64,000 nucleotides of DNA from Plantago major (GCA_026545765.1 CM048840.1:54436580-54500579), one strand, 5' to 3'. Shown: positions 32,782 through 44,879, counted from the stretch's first letter. Notes: generated from the sequence alone by a model not told the origin. A program made the numbers and translations.

Positions 32782-34389
32782 ATGGCTCCAAAACGTGCTT
32801 CTACCCAGAAATTCCAGGCTACTACCTCTGGTACTGCTGAAAAGCGAGCACCAGTGTTGGTTATCACGAACAATCGGTTGGTAGGAGACTTGAATCCTAA
32901 CAATTGGACTTCAAATCACAGGATGATTTGGGGTGGTGTTATGGTTGAGGAATACTTAGTTGCTGCTATTGAAAATCAGGCTGATAGGAAGTTGATTCTT
33001 GGTATGCTTGAAAAGGCACAAATCAAGGGTTTCCTGTCCGCTATTCCCAGTGGAGTTTCTTCACTAGATGTGTTGGAATTTTACAACAATTTCAGGATTA
33101 TTTCCTGTATTTCTGAAGGCACTGAGATAGTGTCTGTAAATTCAAAAGTTCAAGGAAAGGACATCCTTTTGAACTTAACAACTTTCTATGAGTTGTTTGA
33201 ACTTCAAAATCTTGGAAATGATTTTGAAATAAACAACAAGGATGATGATCTCCTTGAAGGTGTGAAACAGCTATACAGTGATGTGTGTGATCTTGAAAAA
33301 TCAGATACACCCTTCGACTTCAAGCTTGCTAACATCAGAACCTAAGATCGTCAAGAGCCTTGCTGTGCCAAAAGCCATAGTGAGATTTGGACTAAAGATA
33401 TGCTTCTTGCTGGAGAAGCTTGGCATTGAGCTCAGAGAGAAGGCTGACATAGCCAACAGTTACCTGCTCTACAAATATGAGTATACAAACATGATGAAAA
33501 TGGTTACTGCGTCTCAGAAAGGTTCCAAGAAACGAATGACTGATGAGGTATCTGAGGGTTCCGTTGCGACCAAAAAGCCCAGAACTTCAAGGAAGAAGTC
33601 TGCTGGCAAGACAGAAGAGGCTCCCATTGTGGATGTTGACTCTCAGATATCTGACCCCATTGCTGATGAACTCATCAATGCTGCTGAGTGCCTTGCTGAT
33701 GAACTTATCAATGCTGATAAAAGTAGTGAGAGACTTCAAACACTCTCTGCAAAAGCAGTAGGGATTGTTGATAATTCAGTCTCAGATTTCGATGAGAAAT
33801 CTGTTGATGAGGGGGAACCAAAAATTCCCAAGGTTGCTGAGAGAGCAACAAGTGTAGAGGTTGCTGAAGAAGCACCCACACCAAAGGTTGCTGAAGAAGC
33901 AACTGTGTCTAAGTCACTGGACAAAACACACCATCAGAGCAAGTAACACTTAAGCATATTGAAGATGCTCTGATGAGTGGTAACTTAGTGTTGGAGGATA
34001 CTGCCAATGCCTCAACACTTAAAAGTCTGTCTTAAGCAGATCTGGATAAGCCCTATACTCGATCACCTTCACCATCCGGATCAAGATCACCACAACAACC
34101 ACAACAGACACAAGTGGATGTTGAAATGATACTTGAGTTACAACATGCGATTCCAACATTCTTCAATGCTGAAGAAATTCCTGCAAGAGAGCAGGTTCCC
34201 CAACTCAATGAGAGGGATCAAGCTGAGATCTCCACTCAGAATGATCAAACAGGGGAGGCAACTGAGTCCCAAACTCAGGATAGGTTCGAAGTACCTCAAA
34301 CTTCAAACAAAGAAGTGGTCCAAGAACAACAAGACCAACACATGGAAACTTCACAAGTTCCAGAGACCAGTCAGCCTGACAAAGCTCAG
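32782..34389 (+). pseudogene. Extra copia gene, 5' exon (copy B)
   Basis: It starts MAPKRASTQKFQATTSGTAE and then VITNNRLVGDLNPNNWTSNH, LDVLEFYNNF. An in-frame region matching the copy A fragment runs to 33345, where about 200 bp found in C2 (LVEQWDILTHILH and so on) are missing and a stop appears. The chain continues in another frame from 33350 (LAVPKAIVRFGLKICFLLEK, IELREKADIANSYLLYKYEY) into Ala/Glu/Ser-rich repeats (VAEEAPTPKVAEEATVSK). After more frameshifts it ends in PQTSNKEVVQEQQDQHMETS, SQPDKAQ at 34389, directly before a GTAGCT donor. The domain is unrecognised. A loose resemblance of the EFYNNF region to the PF20167 env-like domain is inference. Confidence 0.65.
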
Positions 34390-36653
34390 GTAGCTGAATG
34401 GTTTAACTCTTTACTTGTAAAACCCCATTTTATTTTCGTCTTTATTATTTATTATTATTCAAAAAAAAAACTTTATTTTTATTTTTTTTATAGTTAATAA
34501 TGTTCCTAGTGCTTAAATTAGTGGTTGTAGCTTAATTAGAGTCCAATTTTATTTTAGGACTAAAATTGTAAATAATGCCCATTGTACCCCTCAGCCTATT
34601 CAAAACAAACCCACCCAGTGCCTGTAGCAGTTTGTTCGTCCCCTTCTCATCCACGACTCCTTCCTTTGAATTTCTGCTCAATCTGTTCCTATATCTACGC
34701 CTTCTTCAATCTCACGTAACCACAATAATCGAAGTCAATCTCAACCTAACTTTTAACATCGGAATCTACAGCTCTTCGTCTTCTTTGCGTTCTTGAGCAA
34801 CTCAGACCCATCTCGTTCGATCGGTAAGCTGTTGATAACTCGATTTTTCAGATCTCCTTCTTTGTATTCTCGTCCTAACACAACAACGTCTTCGTAGTAG
34901 TATCAATTTTCGGATTTAGGAAGCTTGATTCGTTCGTTCGGTTTTACTCGCTTCGATTCACCTTCCGGTAAGTGATTTTCCTCCCGTGTTTTAGTTTCGG
35001 GGTGGGTGTCTAGTTCGATTGTCTCGTTTCTTGCTTAATTCGAGTTGAATTTGGTCGTTTATGTTGGTTGTTGGCGTGCTCTGTTCTGAAATCGCGATGC
35101 TCTGTTTTGTAGGTTCTCGGTAATTCTGTTGTGTGTTGTGTTCATGTTGTAAATTAGCTGTGTTGTTTCCACTAGCTTATTACTTGTTGCCGTGACCAAG
35201 TCTACTTTATGTTTTCTTGTTGTTTTGTCTTTCAATTTATTTTGTTTTTATTTAGTAAGCTTCTTGAGATTGAACTAGTTGAATGGACCAACCATAATTA
35301 CAATTTTCATTGAAGATTATAGTGAGCTAGGTGGATTTGTATGATCTGTCTGGTAAAAGTATTTTGTTAGTAGTTAGATGCCTTGGTGATTTAGTGATCC
35401 GAATGAATTTATTAGATTTCAGCATTCTGTACTAAATTTATGTTTGAGCTCAATTTTGTTGAGGGTTGAGGATTATGCATTTATGTATTGTTTTTGCGGT
35501 TTTTGTAAGTGCCTAAATTTCCATGTTCCTTTTAGCTGGTCCGTTACCTTCTGCTTCATTATTCCTAAGCACTGATTTTGAAATTGAGTATTGAATTTGA
35601 GTAGTGATTGCCTGTGTGTTTTGTTACTGTCCCTTGTTGATTGGAAATTTATATTTTCAGTTGAAATAATTGTTTAGGTTTATAATGTGGTTACTATTTT
35701 ATGTGTTTGGGGGTGTTAAAAGGGTAGTTCTTATAGTACCCGATCGGTGTCTTATTAGTCGGTACCCTATTGTTCAGGAACTCCGAACTCTGAGATTTGA
35801 CAAGGAACTTTTAATGTGAGTGTTCTTAAACCGTTTGCGAAAACCAAGGAAGTACTTGCTTGTATATGTATATGTATTGCATCAAAGTTTCCGACTCATT
35901 CTTTTCAAATATTGCATCAAAATTGATTTAGCATCGCTTCCGCTCAAATAAAAATATGAATATATTATATATGATATTTCTTCGATTGATTGATTGTTTT
36001 GGCCAAATTTTCGGTTAGGATATACTCATTGCATTTTCGGGCAGTGGTGACTGTCGATATGTTTGTGGGTTGCTCTGGCTTACTTCTCTTTGACGCGAGG
36101 CAGGAGACGCTGAGGTCTTAGAGGTAGTAGTGTACCACCCCGTACCATGGCGGGTATTGATTGATTGAGTGGAGAGATAAGGGCTCGGATTGGGGTTATA
36201 AGGAGCGGCACCAACGAACGATTGATTGCATTGATATTGCTTCGTTATATGATATGTTTATTATTTTTGGATGCTGTTATGAATTTCCTATTAATATTTT
36301 AATTGTCACTGTCACACACGAACACCACTGAGATTTTTGTCTCACACTCTTTTGTTTTCCTTCCTTGTAGATTCCGGAGTTTAGTGGAGGACCGAGTCGG
36401 GTAGACGTTCAGCAACTAGAGTGAGAGTGGGGACTTAATTGGAATTTTGTAAAGTTTTAGCCGCTGCTTTTGAAATTAGTGTCTTTCGCAAGTCAACTGT
36501 TAGATTTTATCTTCTTAAAGCTTTTAGGATGTTCCTTCGTTATTGATTTAACGCCCTTGTTCTTTTTAAAATTAGTGTAATTTTCGGGGCGTTATATTAC
36601 TTGTGATAACTTATGCTTAAATCTTGTTACTTATTAAAATTTCTTTGTTACAG
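34390..36653 (+). other. Intron 1 of the extra gene, expanded by a solo LTR
   Basis: The donor CAG|GTAGCTGAATGG and acceptor TTTCTTTGTTACAG|GCTGAA bracket the intron. In copy C1 the same intron is 83 bp (48406-48488, minus). The extra length here is the solo LTR plus one target duplication. Confidence 0.7.
34416..36596 (+). mobile_element. Solo LTR, Tekay-like chromovirus (Ty3/gypsy)
   Basis: It starts TGTAAAACCCCATTTT and ends CGGGGCGTTATA, flanked by perfect 5-bp duplications TTACT at 34411-34415 and 36597-36601. The terminal words (TGTAA-ACCCC ... GGGGCGTTA) are typical of Tekay/Del-type chromovirus LTRs. Length 2181 bp, with no internal domain or coding frame. The 3' end has TA instead of CA. 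The empty site is seen in copy C1, which confirms the boundaries. Confidence 0.88.
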
Positions 36654-37446
36654 GCTGAATTCGAAACACAAGAAAAAGAGGAAGCTGCAAAGCTTGCCTC
36701 AGAAACTGAGAAGGAGGCTCTCCACTTAAGGAATCTGAGCCTGTGCTACAGGTGATAGAGAGTTCCTTAAGATATTACTTTTCAGATATATGTTTATACA
36801 CTTGACTAATTAAGTGATTTTTTCTAATAGGCTCCAACTGAGAAGAAGAATGATGAGGCTGAGAAGCCTAGCTCATCAGAGAATCAACCAGAGACTCACA
36901 AAGTCTCTAACGAACAAGATTCTGAGCCTTCTATTGAGAAGGTATATATCTCAGACATCTATACTTCCCACACTGATACTCTGATCATTTTTCTAAAATG
37001 CTTAACACTTTCTACTTACAGGCTAAAAAAGAAGTAGAAGTTGCTGGGGATGTGCCACCTCAATTCCCACAAGCAATGGAAATTGATGAGGCCAACAAGC
37101 CTTCATCATCTGAGAGAATTCCAGAATCTGCACAAGTTTATGAGAGACAAACATCTGAGCCTCCTACTGTGGAGGTAATTGTCATCTCAGATATCAAATT
37201 GTCTAATTATTTCTCTTAACAAATTTCTAAGTGTTATGCTATTCTCAGGTTCAAAAATAAAGAGAGGATGTCGAGGATCAGACTTCCAAGTCTCTTCTTC
37301 ACACCCAGATATCTGAGGCACCTGGAACATCAGTAGTCCAACCATCTGAGCCTGTTGCTGTTGCACAGGTAACACATATACTTGACTACTCTAAAACCCA
37401 GCTATCTACTGAAGTTTTGAAACTAACTCAAAACTCTCTCTTTCAG
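36654..37446 (+). other. Cassette of short phase-0 exons and introns (copy B extra gene)
   Basis: Exons are at 36654-36751, 36831-36941 (37 codons), 37022-37174 (51 codons) and 37249-37368 (40 codons), and the next long exon starts at 37447. Introns of about 75-80 bp all begin GT and end AG (GTGATA..TAATAG, GTATAT..TTACAG, GTAATT..CTCAG, GTAACA..TTTCAG). All junctions are phase 0. Exons start with Ala or Val (AEFETQ, APTEKK, AKKEVE, VQK) and end in related tails (ESEPVLQ, DSEPSIEK, TSEPPTVE, PSEPVAVAQ). The first exon has a one-base shift and the fourth an early stop, so this copy is decayed. The same layout is in copy C1 at 47604-48489 (minus). Confidence 0.75.
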
Positions 37447-40213
37447 GCTCTAGCTAGTGCCACAATGGTCCTTGAAGTTTCAGACAAGGACCTACTTCCA
37501 TTTTTCAAGACTCACACTCTGCTAAAGCATCTCAAGTGCTTCAAGAAATGGCAGAGACTCAGATGCTCTGATTTAGCTGAAATAACAAAGGTCACTAATC
37601 ACCCTACTAGAAGAGAAAGAGCATTTGACCTTGAAAATTATGTCCATGCAATGTTCCCAACAGAGCAATACTCTTCTACTTCTCTAATGCATAAGGACTT
37701 CATCAAGGAAGTGGCACACAAGCTCATTGAAGCATTTGAAAAGGCAGATGGTCAGACCAGAATGCACATGGCATTCAAGCCAGTCTTGCCCAAGTCTGTA
37801 CAAATCATACCCTCTGAGAAAGAGGAAGTAAATGGGCAAATGATCACTATTCCAGAAGTGATCAATCTGATCTCTAAAGATGAAGAAGAGAAGGAGACAG
37901 ATGAAAATGATTATGAAGAACCTCCTTCTGACCATCATAAGGATGAGGATGATGATGATGCCCCTGCACCAGGGACAGGAGAGATTGCAAACAATGCCTC
38001 AATTCCTGAAAAGCACACTAAGAGGACTTCACAGAATTCCCGTCCTCCATCTCCTCAGAGATCTACCCATCCCTCTCCCCAACAAAAAGACACTACTGAA
38101 CAAGTAGTTGAGCACTTTGAGGATAACACTCAAACGATATTGGATGCACAATGCAGAGTTTCTCAACTCAAACAATTGTTGGAGGAAGAACAACAGCTAA
38201 ATCTTCAACTGGAAGAGAAGATAGCTGAATCTAAAGCAAATCTCCAAAAGATTGAAGATCTTACTGTCAAGGAAATGGAAGCTTATGCTAAGATGAAAGA
38301 ACTCCAGCTTGCTGTTCAGGCAATTGCTGAGAAATTAGATGCTGAGCAAGCATCTGAAGACAAGCATGATGCTAAGGCTGCATTACCAAAAGATGTAACA
38401 TCCTCCTCCTCACTGAAAGGAAAGAAGCCCATCTCTGAGATGGTTACTGGGCTAGATAATATTGATGAAAAAGCCCAAGAGGATGAAGATCACTGGGATG
38501 AAGACCCAGATGATGAAGAAGACAGAACCTTGGCAGAACATGCAAATGTTCATTTGGGAGTTTCTCACATAAAGAGAAAACTGATTGCTCCTCAAAGCTT
38601 CAGTAAGGCACCAAATCTCAACTCCCATGATTACATGGCCATATACCAGGTTCTGGCAACTTTAAGAAATGAGTTCTCTCAACAAAATGAAGAAGTAATT
38701 GCATTAGTCCCTACGAAAATGAAGAAGTTCACTGAGTTAATCACTCAGAGAACAACAAGCTTGGTCATTGCTCAGAGAGACCTAGGCATGGTGAGGGATG
38801 ATGACAATAATCTTGCTGAAAAAGCCCTCAATGAGGATAGCTATGATGCTGGAAAAGCAGATGCTACTCAAGGTCCACTGGCAGAGCTTACTGATAAGGA
38901 AATAGGACTTATCAAACAAAATTAGGAGCTCAAGGCTGATTTGCAAAAGTTGGTTGCTGCTTACAACTATCTGCAAGGGAACTTTGACTCCCTCTCAAAA
39001 TATTTTGTGATTCTTAGTCAGTCAACAATGACTGGGGGGAAGGATCTCAAGGTGCTCAGAGAGGAAGAGGAAGAGGAAACAAAAGAACATCTGAACAACC
39101 ACCTCTCAGAATAAATGAGCCCTCCTCTAGTCAAGCTGTTACTCAGATAGTAGCAACAACTCAGCAGATTCCTGAATAAGGAATGACAACAAGGGCCAGA
39201 TTACAAGCAAGATCACAGAGACCTCCAAAGGGAACAAAGTTCCCAAGGAGAAGACAAGTAATAGGGATTGAAGAGTCTTCTGAAGAAGAAGAAGAAGGCC
39301 AAATCAAATCCCAAGGCAATAAAGATGCATGCAAATCTCTCAATTACAACTTTAATGATGATGATGAGGAAACTGATGAAGAAGCTCCTCTTCTTAGAAA
39401 AATAAAAAGGGAATTTAGCTCATCTGAGCCTATTGCTGCAAAGCAATTGGCAGCCAAAACACCCTCTGGAAATACCAAGTCTATCCAGGGTGGTTCTTCA
39501 AGCAATCCCCCAAGGGAAAATTCAAAGACAAAAAGGAAGAGAGCAAGAGATATCAAGTTTGGCAGGATACTTCCACAAAAGCCAGAAGATGCCCTGATTG
39601 AATATGTGAAGACTGACAACAGCTCCTCCTCCTACAGGTGTATTCATCAGAAAAATGGATACTGGAACTCAAGCACTTGCTTGTAAATGAAAAAGGATTT
39701 TTAGTACCCATCCATCAACAACTTATGGCATGGAGAAAAGATAAGCCAATCTTGATCAACACCAATCATGTCAAAGCTTGGTTGGATTTTGAAGTTGTCA
39801 AGAGAGTTGAAGCCATGAGGAAGGACCTTAATGATGAGTGTCCTTATGGAAAACCTGATGATGTGCACAGAGTCCCAAACCTCACTGGAACAGGCACAAG
39901 GCCAAGACTTGCTGTGGAACCCTTTGAGTCACTCTACATGACTAAAGATCAATATAAGGGTGACATCAGATATCTGAGGATCATATATGAATACTTCAAG
40001 CTATCAGATATCAGAATTGAGCATGCTTGAAAATGGGGAAAGTATTTGTGGGTCAAACACTTTGCCAAGAAGAATCCCACCAAATCATACAGAGAAATCT
40101 GTGGTTATGCAAGGGACACTGAGATGTTAGTCAGGACTTTGCTCTATGACTACTCAGATGACATCAAAAGATTGGAGATAGGGAATTTGCAAATTGATCC
40201 ATGGAGTTGCTGA
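37447..40213 (+). pseudogene. Extra copia gene, long 3' exon (copy B)
   Basis: It is in frame with the exon cassette (ALASATMVLEVSDKDLLPFF). A compact region, LKHLKCFKKWQRLRCSDLAE and YVHAMFPTEQYSSTSLMHKD, is followed by an acidic linker (DENDYEEPP, DEDDDD), a coiled coil (38150-38340; LKQLLEEEQQLNLQLEEKIA), another acidic stretch (DEDHWDEDPDDEEDRTLAEH) and MTTRARLQARSQRPP at 39183. Then comes YRCIHQKNGYW, HLLVNEKGFLVPIHQQLMAW, and it ends DPWSC at 40213. A TAG at 38923 and later shifts interrupt it. The architecture recalls a structural or scaffold protein more than an enzyme. I do not recognise a family. Confidence 0.65.
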
Positions 40214-40567
40214 AAACTTTAAGATTTTTGAAGACTAGTTAATTAGAATGTTTACTTGGAGCTTGGTTACTCCTGTTGTTCTAATTTAACTATGTATTTT
40301 GTAACTTGCTGATTGTACTGAAATGTGTTTTATTATTGTAAAAGTTATATGTGAACTTTCCTTGTAACATATCTGATGAACCAACTCTCAGATATCAATC
40401 TATAAAAAGATAGCTTGTCATCAAAGATCACACCTTGTGATTTGGTTGATGTTTACTTTATGCACTTAATTAAATGAATTGAAAAGATCATAAGAAATGA
40501 TTAAGTGTTGGATAGTTCTCTCTTCCAAGTTGTAATAGATTTTAAAGATAGTCATCGTTGACTGATC

Positions 40568-40582
40568 AAAAAGGGGGAAATT
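40568..40582 (+). promoter_or_regulatory. Polypurine tract (copy B)
   Basis: AAAAAGGGGGAAATT lies directly before the 3' LTR start, the usual primer site for plus-strand DNA. Confidence 0.85.
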
Positions 40583-41472
40583 TGTTAGGAATATCTGTTT
40601 AGATTTTGATCAGCAACCTAATGACTTATCTTAGCTTTGAAAGGTAACTAATACTCTTAGTTCACTTGAACATTGTAAAAGAGGAAGTTAACTGAGTATG
40701 TTAGTCTAGCAAATCTTGTATATGATGTTAGGTCTCTGAATGTAATGTTTATATCCTGAAAGAAGACCAAAAAGAAGGCATCCAGCAGAAGATTTCAACG
40801 TATTGAAGATTCGAAGACTGCACAAGATTGCTGAAGACTAAGGAGATTGGTCTCCTCAGATACCTACTTCCAGATTCCTTGAAGAAACAAGTGTTTTTCA
40901 ATAAACAAGTTTCACAATAGATATCTGAGAACACAAGGTTACTGAGTAAGGAAAAGTGCCCACAGAAACCCACGTTCAGATACCTTGGATAAAACTATGT
41001 TTCTGGGAAACAATGTTTCAATAGGTATCTGGAGATGTGAAGGTCTCTGGAAAAGGACATGCAATGCTTCAGAAAGCGTGTATAGTTTCGTTGGCACTAC
41101 AGGACAAAAATAGTATAGTGCAATAAATGCGCAGACAGAGACATCTGAACAAAAGGGGAAATCTCTGAAAAGAGACAATGTCTTCTGCAGTACTATTTAC
41201 AGATATCAATAGTTTGTTATTCATTGTGCTTAACGGATACTATTCAATCGGCTTGATTTTCATCTATAAATATCACCACTTAGAATGCTTGAAAACAGAC
41301 CAAGAACTTACACAAAGAACTTACAACTTATTCAAGCATACAAGCCTTCAAACTACTAATTCTCTAGCTTACTGTTGCGACCAAGCTCTTGAATTCTAAG
41401 TAGCACGAAAGTTCTAAGTGTCCTGATCCTTAACAAGCATTGCTATCTGTGAAGGAGTTGAATCAAAAGATC
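40583..41472 (+). mobile_element. 3' LTR of copia copy B, first part
   Basis: It is nearly identical to the 5' LTR up to GAATCAAAAGATCA, where the match breaks. About 70 bases (41473-41544) match no other part of the window that I can find. Confidence 0.85.
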
Positions 41473-41544
41473 ATTGATAATGTCCCCTCCTACTCTAACT
41501 TCTTCAAGGATCTCAATGCAAGTAAGAGGAAGTATTTGGCCAAC

Positions 41545-42662
41545 ACTACATGACAAAAGATAGTACAGTGCATTTATTACACAGACAAAGATGTTTGAGC
41601 AAAAGAGGAAATCTCTGTAAAGAGACAAAGCTTACTACAGTACTATCATCATATATCAATAGTTTGAATTTCAAGTGCCTAACGGATACTATTCAAACGG
41701 CATGATTTTCAACTATAAATATCACCACTTAGAATGTTTGAAGACACACAGATACACAACTACAAACTTACAACTCTCAAGCATATAAGTCTTAAAACCT
41801 ACTTACGTACTCTCATTAGCTTACTATTGCGACTCAAGCTCTTTGATTCTAAGTAGCACAAAAAGTTCTAAGCTTGTGTTTGCAAATGCTAAAAAAAAAG
41901 TGTTTTTGTGCTTTTGAAGAATCAAAAGTAGTTTTTTAGTGTTTTATATTACAACTTCTGCTGCAACTTCTCTGGAAAAAAGCAGGTAACCGCCAGAATC
42001 TAAGAAGCAGCCCAATAGCTACTTCTATCTGCTTTAAGCAGGTAGTAGCTTTTTTTCCAATTAAAATCAACTAATTAAATTAATTTTTGCAAACACTAAA
42101 ACTTATGCTTTTACAACTTTAAGTTTTTTTTTGTATAATATATCACACTAATGACTTTTGCTTAAAATCACCTTTAATCAACTTTTAACAAAAGGAGGCA
42201 AAAAAGCACTAGTAAAATCATTTGCAAACACACACTAAGTGTCCTGATCCTTAACAAGACTTGACTAATATGAAAGAGTTGAATCCAAGGATTTAGTTGC
42301 GACTTATATTTGAGATTCATTCTCTTGAACATAACAAGAACTTGAGTCAGTAAAGAACAACTTCCCATACACCGAAAAGAGTATTAAGGAAGATTGATTT
42401 TTCAAAGCTCTCTAGGTAACTGAACAAGTTATCAAGTTAGCTTACCTAACAACACCACCAGGCGTGTTTAGGGATAGGATTTAGTTGAGAAAACTAAAGT
42501 CCTCACCTAACTGAGCACAGAAAGTACTTGGCTTTGGAAGCTGAGGAATAGCTCAAAGGTTACTGAGTAGAGGAAGTACTTAGCTGAAAAAGCCGGGAAA
42601 TAACTTAGAGGGAATACTTGGTTGGGAACCTCTTAAAGGGATCAAGAGATAGGATATTGTTG
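41545..42662 (+). mobile_element. Second, more diverged LTR segment after the copy B 3' LTR
   Basis: From CACTACATGACAAAA onward the LTR sequence starts again from a more upstream position (equivalent to about 29198) and runs to about 42662, interrupted by a MITE at 41873-42234. The TATA region (CAACTATAAATATCACC near 41711) thus occurs twice in tandem. The segment is more diverged from the 5' LTR than 40583-41472, so it comes from a different copy. Confidence 0.75.
41873..42234. mobile_element. MITE inserted in the LTR segment
   Basis: The terminal inverted repeat GTGTTTGCAAATG (left, from 41876) pairs with CATTTGCAAACAC (right). It is flanked by CTAAG at 41868-41872 and 42235-42239. Other LTR copies read GTTCTAAGTGTCC without it, so the empty site is known. 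362 bp, AT-rich, no ORF. The superfamily is not settled. Confidence 0.8.
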
Positions 42663-42823
42663 AGTATTTACGCATGCATCTCGGGCAAGAAAGGACCCGC
42701 AAATTTCCAGTAAGAAGCTGTTTGATTCCATCACTCTTCACTTTCCAGTGGCTGCTCCTCTTTTACGACAAATTTTCGGTAAGAAGCTGTTTGATTCCAT
42801 TACTCATTCACTTTTAAGTGCTT
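42663..42823. repeat. Unassigned spacer with 69-bp direct repeat
   Basis: GTAAGAAGCTGTTTGATTCC occurs at 42710 and again at 42779. No gene is seen. Confidence 0.6.
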
Positions 42824-44495
42824 TGTTGGTCCAGATAACGGCAAAGTAAAAGACTAGAGGGGGGGGGGGGGTGAATAGTCTTTTAAAACTTTTGTCGATA
42901 AAAACTATTTCTCAGATATCTGTGTAGATATTTGACACTTAGATTCAGAGCGCGGAAGACTTAAGATAGATAAGTGCAGAAACAGTTAAAGTGTGTGTGT
43001 GTGTGTGTGTGTGTGTTGCTGAAAAGTAAGTACAGAAAAGTAAATAACACAGCAAGTATAGTGGTATCTGGAGGTGGCGTAATCCTCCAACTAATCCACC
43101 TCGGTCTTCCAAAGACCTGGAATTCACTAGAATAGATAATTGAGGTCACCTTACAAAAATCCTATTCTAAGATTCCTTAAACAAATGGTTCCCAACCAAA
43201 TGTTCCCCCTGAGTTGTTCCCCGGCTTTCACAGCCAAGTACTTCCTGTTCTCATAAACCTTTTTGAGCTATTCCCTAGCTTCCCAAGCTAAGTACTTCCT
43301 GTGCTCAATAACCTCGGAGTTATTCCTTAGTTTCTCAAACTAAGTACTTCCTGTACTCCACGCTAGTGATGGTGTTGGTTTTGGTTTGAGTTGTCAGATG
43401 AGCTTCTTTAATAACTTTTCAGTTAATCAGATAGCTCTGTGAATCAAGTATACTTAATACACTTTGCAATGTATGGTATCTTGTTCTTTTTACTGACCCA
43501 AGTCTTAGATAAATGTTCAAGAGAATGAATCTCAGATACTTGATCTTTCAACTCAACTCTTTCACAGATAGCTGTGCTTGTTTAGGATCAGGACACTTAG
43601 AACTTCAGTGTTACTCAAGATCAAAAGCTTTGGTCGCCAGAAAGCTTGAGAGTAAGTAGTTTGCTTGAGAGATTAAGATATGTGTTCAGTGTAAGTTCTT
43701 TAGGTTGTGTAGTTGTCTTCTCAAGCAGTCTAAGTGTTGATATTAATAGATGAATTTGAGTGCCGTTTGAATAGTATCCGTTAGGCTTAAATCAAATTCA
43801 AACTATTGATATCTGTATAGTAATCGTAAGGTGTTTGTCTTCTTCTTCGGTTACCGCTGCTTTTGTTCGTACATCTCGCCCATGCATTTAATGCATTGTA
43901 CTATACTTTTGTCTCAGAGTGCCAACGGAACTATGCTTTGTATCAGAGACAACCTTGATCAGATTTCTCTGATTCTTTGCACGTTCTTATCTTTAACTTC
44001 AGATACCACTTTTATTGAAACAACTTTGTTTGCAATATATATATTTCTTTTTCAGAAATGTGCTTAAAGCTCAAGGTATCTGAGAATAGATATCTGTGGA
44101 CACTTTCCTTGTTTTCAGATAGACCTTTTATTTCTCAGATATCTCTTGTGACACAGTTTGTTTAAAACTATTCGTGTCTTTAAGATATCTGGCCAAGGTA
44201 TCTGTAAAAATGTTTCAGTAATCTTGTGCAGTCTTCAAATCTTCAATGTCGTTGAACTTGTTCTGCTTGGATGTCTTCTTCTTGGTCTTCTCTTCATAAA
44301 ATAAAAATTACATTTTGAGACCTAACATCCTATACAAGATTAACTAGACTATCATACTTAGTGGGTTTCCTCTTTTACAATGTTCAAGTGAACCAAGAGT
44401 ACTAATCACCTTTCTGAAACTAAGATAAGTCATCATGTTGCTGATCAAAATCTAAACAGATATTTCTAACAAAATATCTAACAAATTTCCTAACA
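42824..44495 (-). mobile_element. 3' LTR of copia copy C1 (minus orientation)
   Basis: On the minus strand it begins TGTTAGGAAATTTGTTAG and ends GGACCAACA. It is most like the copy A LTR, sharing the doubled TTGTTAGATATTTTGTTAG start. A run of 13 G is at 42859-42871, and (GT)13 at 42991-43016 replaces the shorter (AC) run of copy A. The internal region lies to the right, with a purine tract at 44496-44510. Confidence 0.88.
42991..43016. repeat. (GT)13 microsatellite in LTR
   Basis: The equivalent run in copy A is 14 bases (17162-17175), so it differs in length between LTR copies. Confidence 0.95.
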
Positions 44496-44510
44496 AATTT
44501 CCCCCTTTTT
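44496..44510 (-). promoter_or_regulatory. Polypurine tract (copy C1)
   Basis: On the minus strand it reads AAAAAGGGGGAAATT next to the LTR, as in copy B. Confidence 0.85.
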
Positions 44511-44879
44511 GATCAGTCAACGATGACTATCTGACCTATTACAAATCTGGATGAGTGAACAATCCAACACTTAATCATTTCTTAAGATTTTTCAATTCAT
44601 TCAATTAAGTGCAGAAAGTAAACATCAACCAAATCACAAGGTGTGATCTTTGCTTACAAGTTATATTTTATAGAATACTATCTGAGAGTAAGTTCTTCAG
44701 ATAAGTTACAAAGAAAGATTATAGATAACTTCAATACATAAAACAAGTTTAGCTCAGTCAGCAAAAATACAACAAAAACTACATAGTAAATTAGGACAAC
44801 AGGAGTAATCAAGCTCCAAGTAAACATCCTAATAGACTAGTCTTCAAGTCTTCAATCTCTTCAAGTCTTCAATCAGATT

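Noticed and set aside
37684..37938. Minus-strand ORF inside the extra copia gene
   Set aside because: It is antisense to the long coding exon, and its hydrophobic runs come from acidic codons read backwards.
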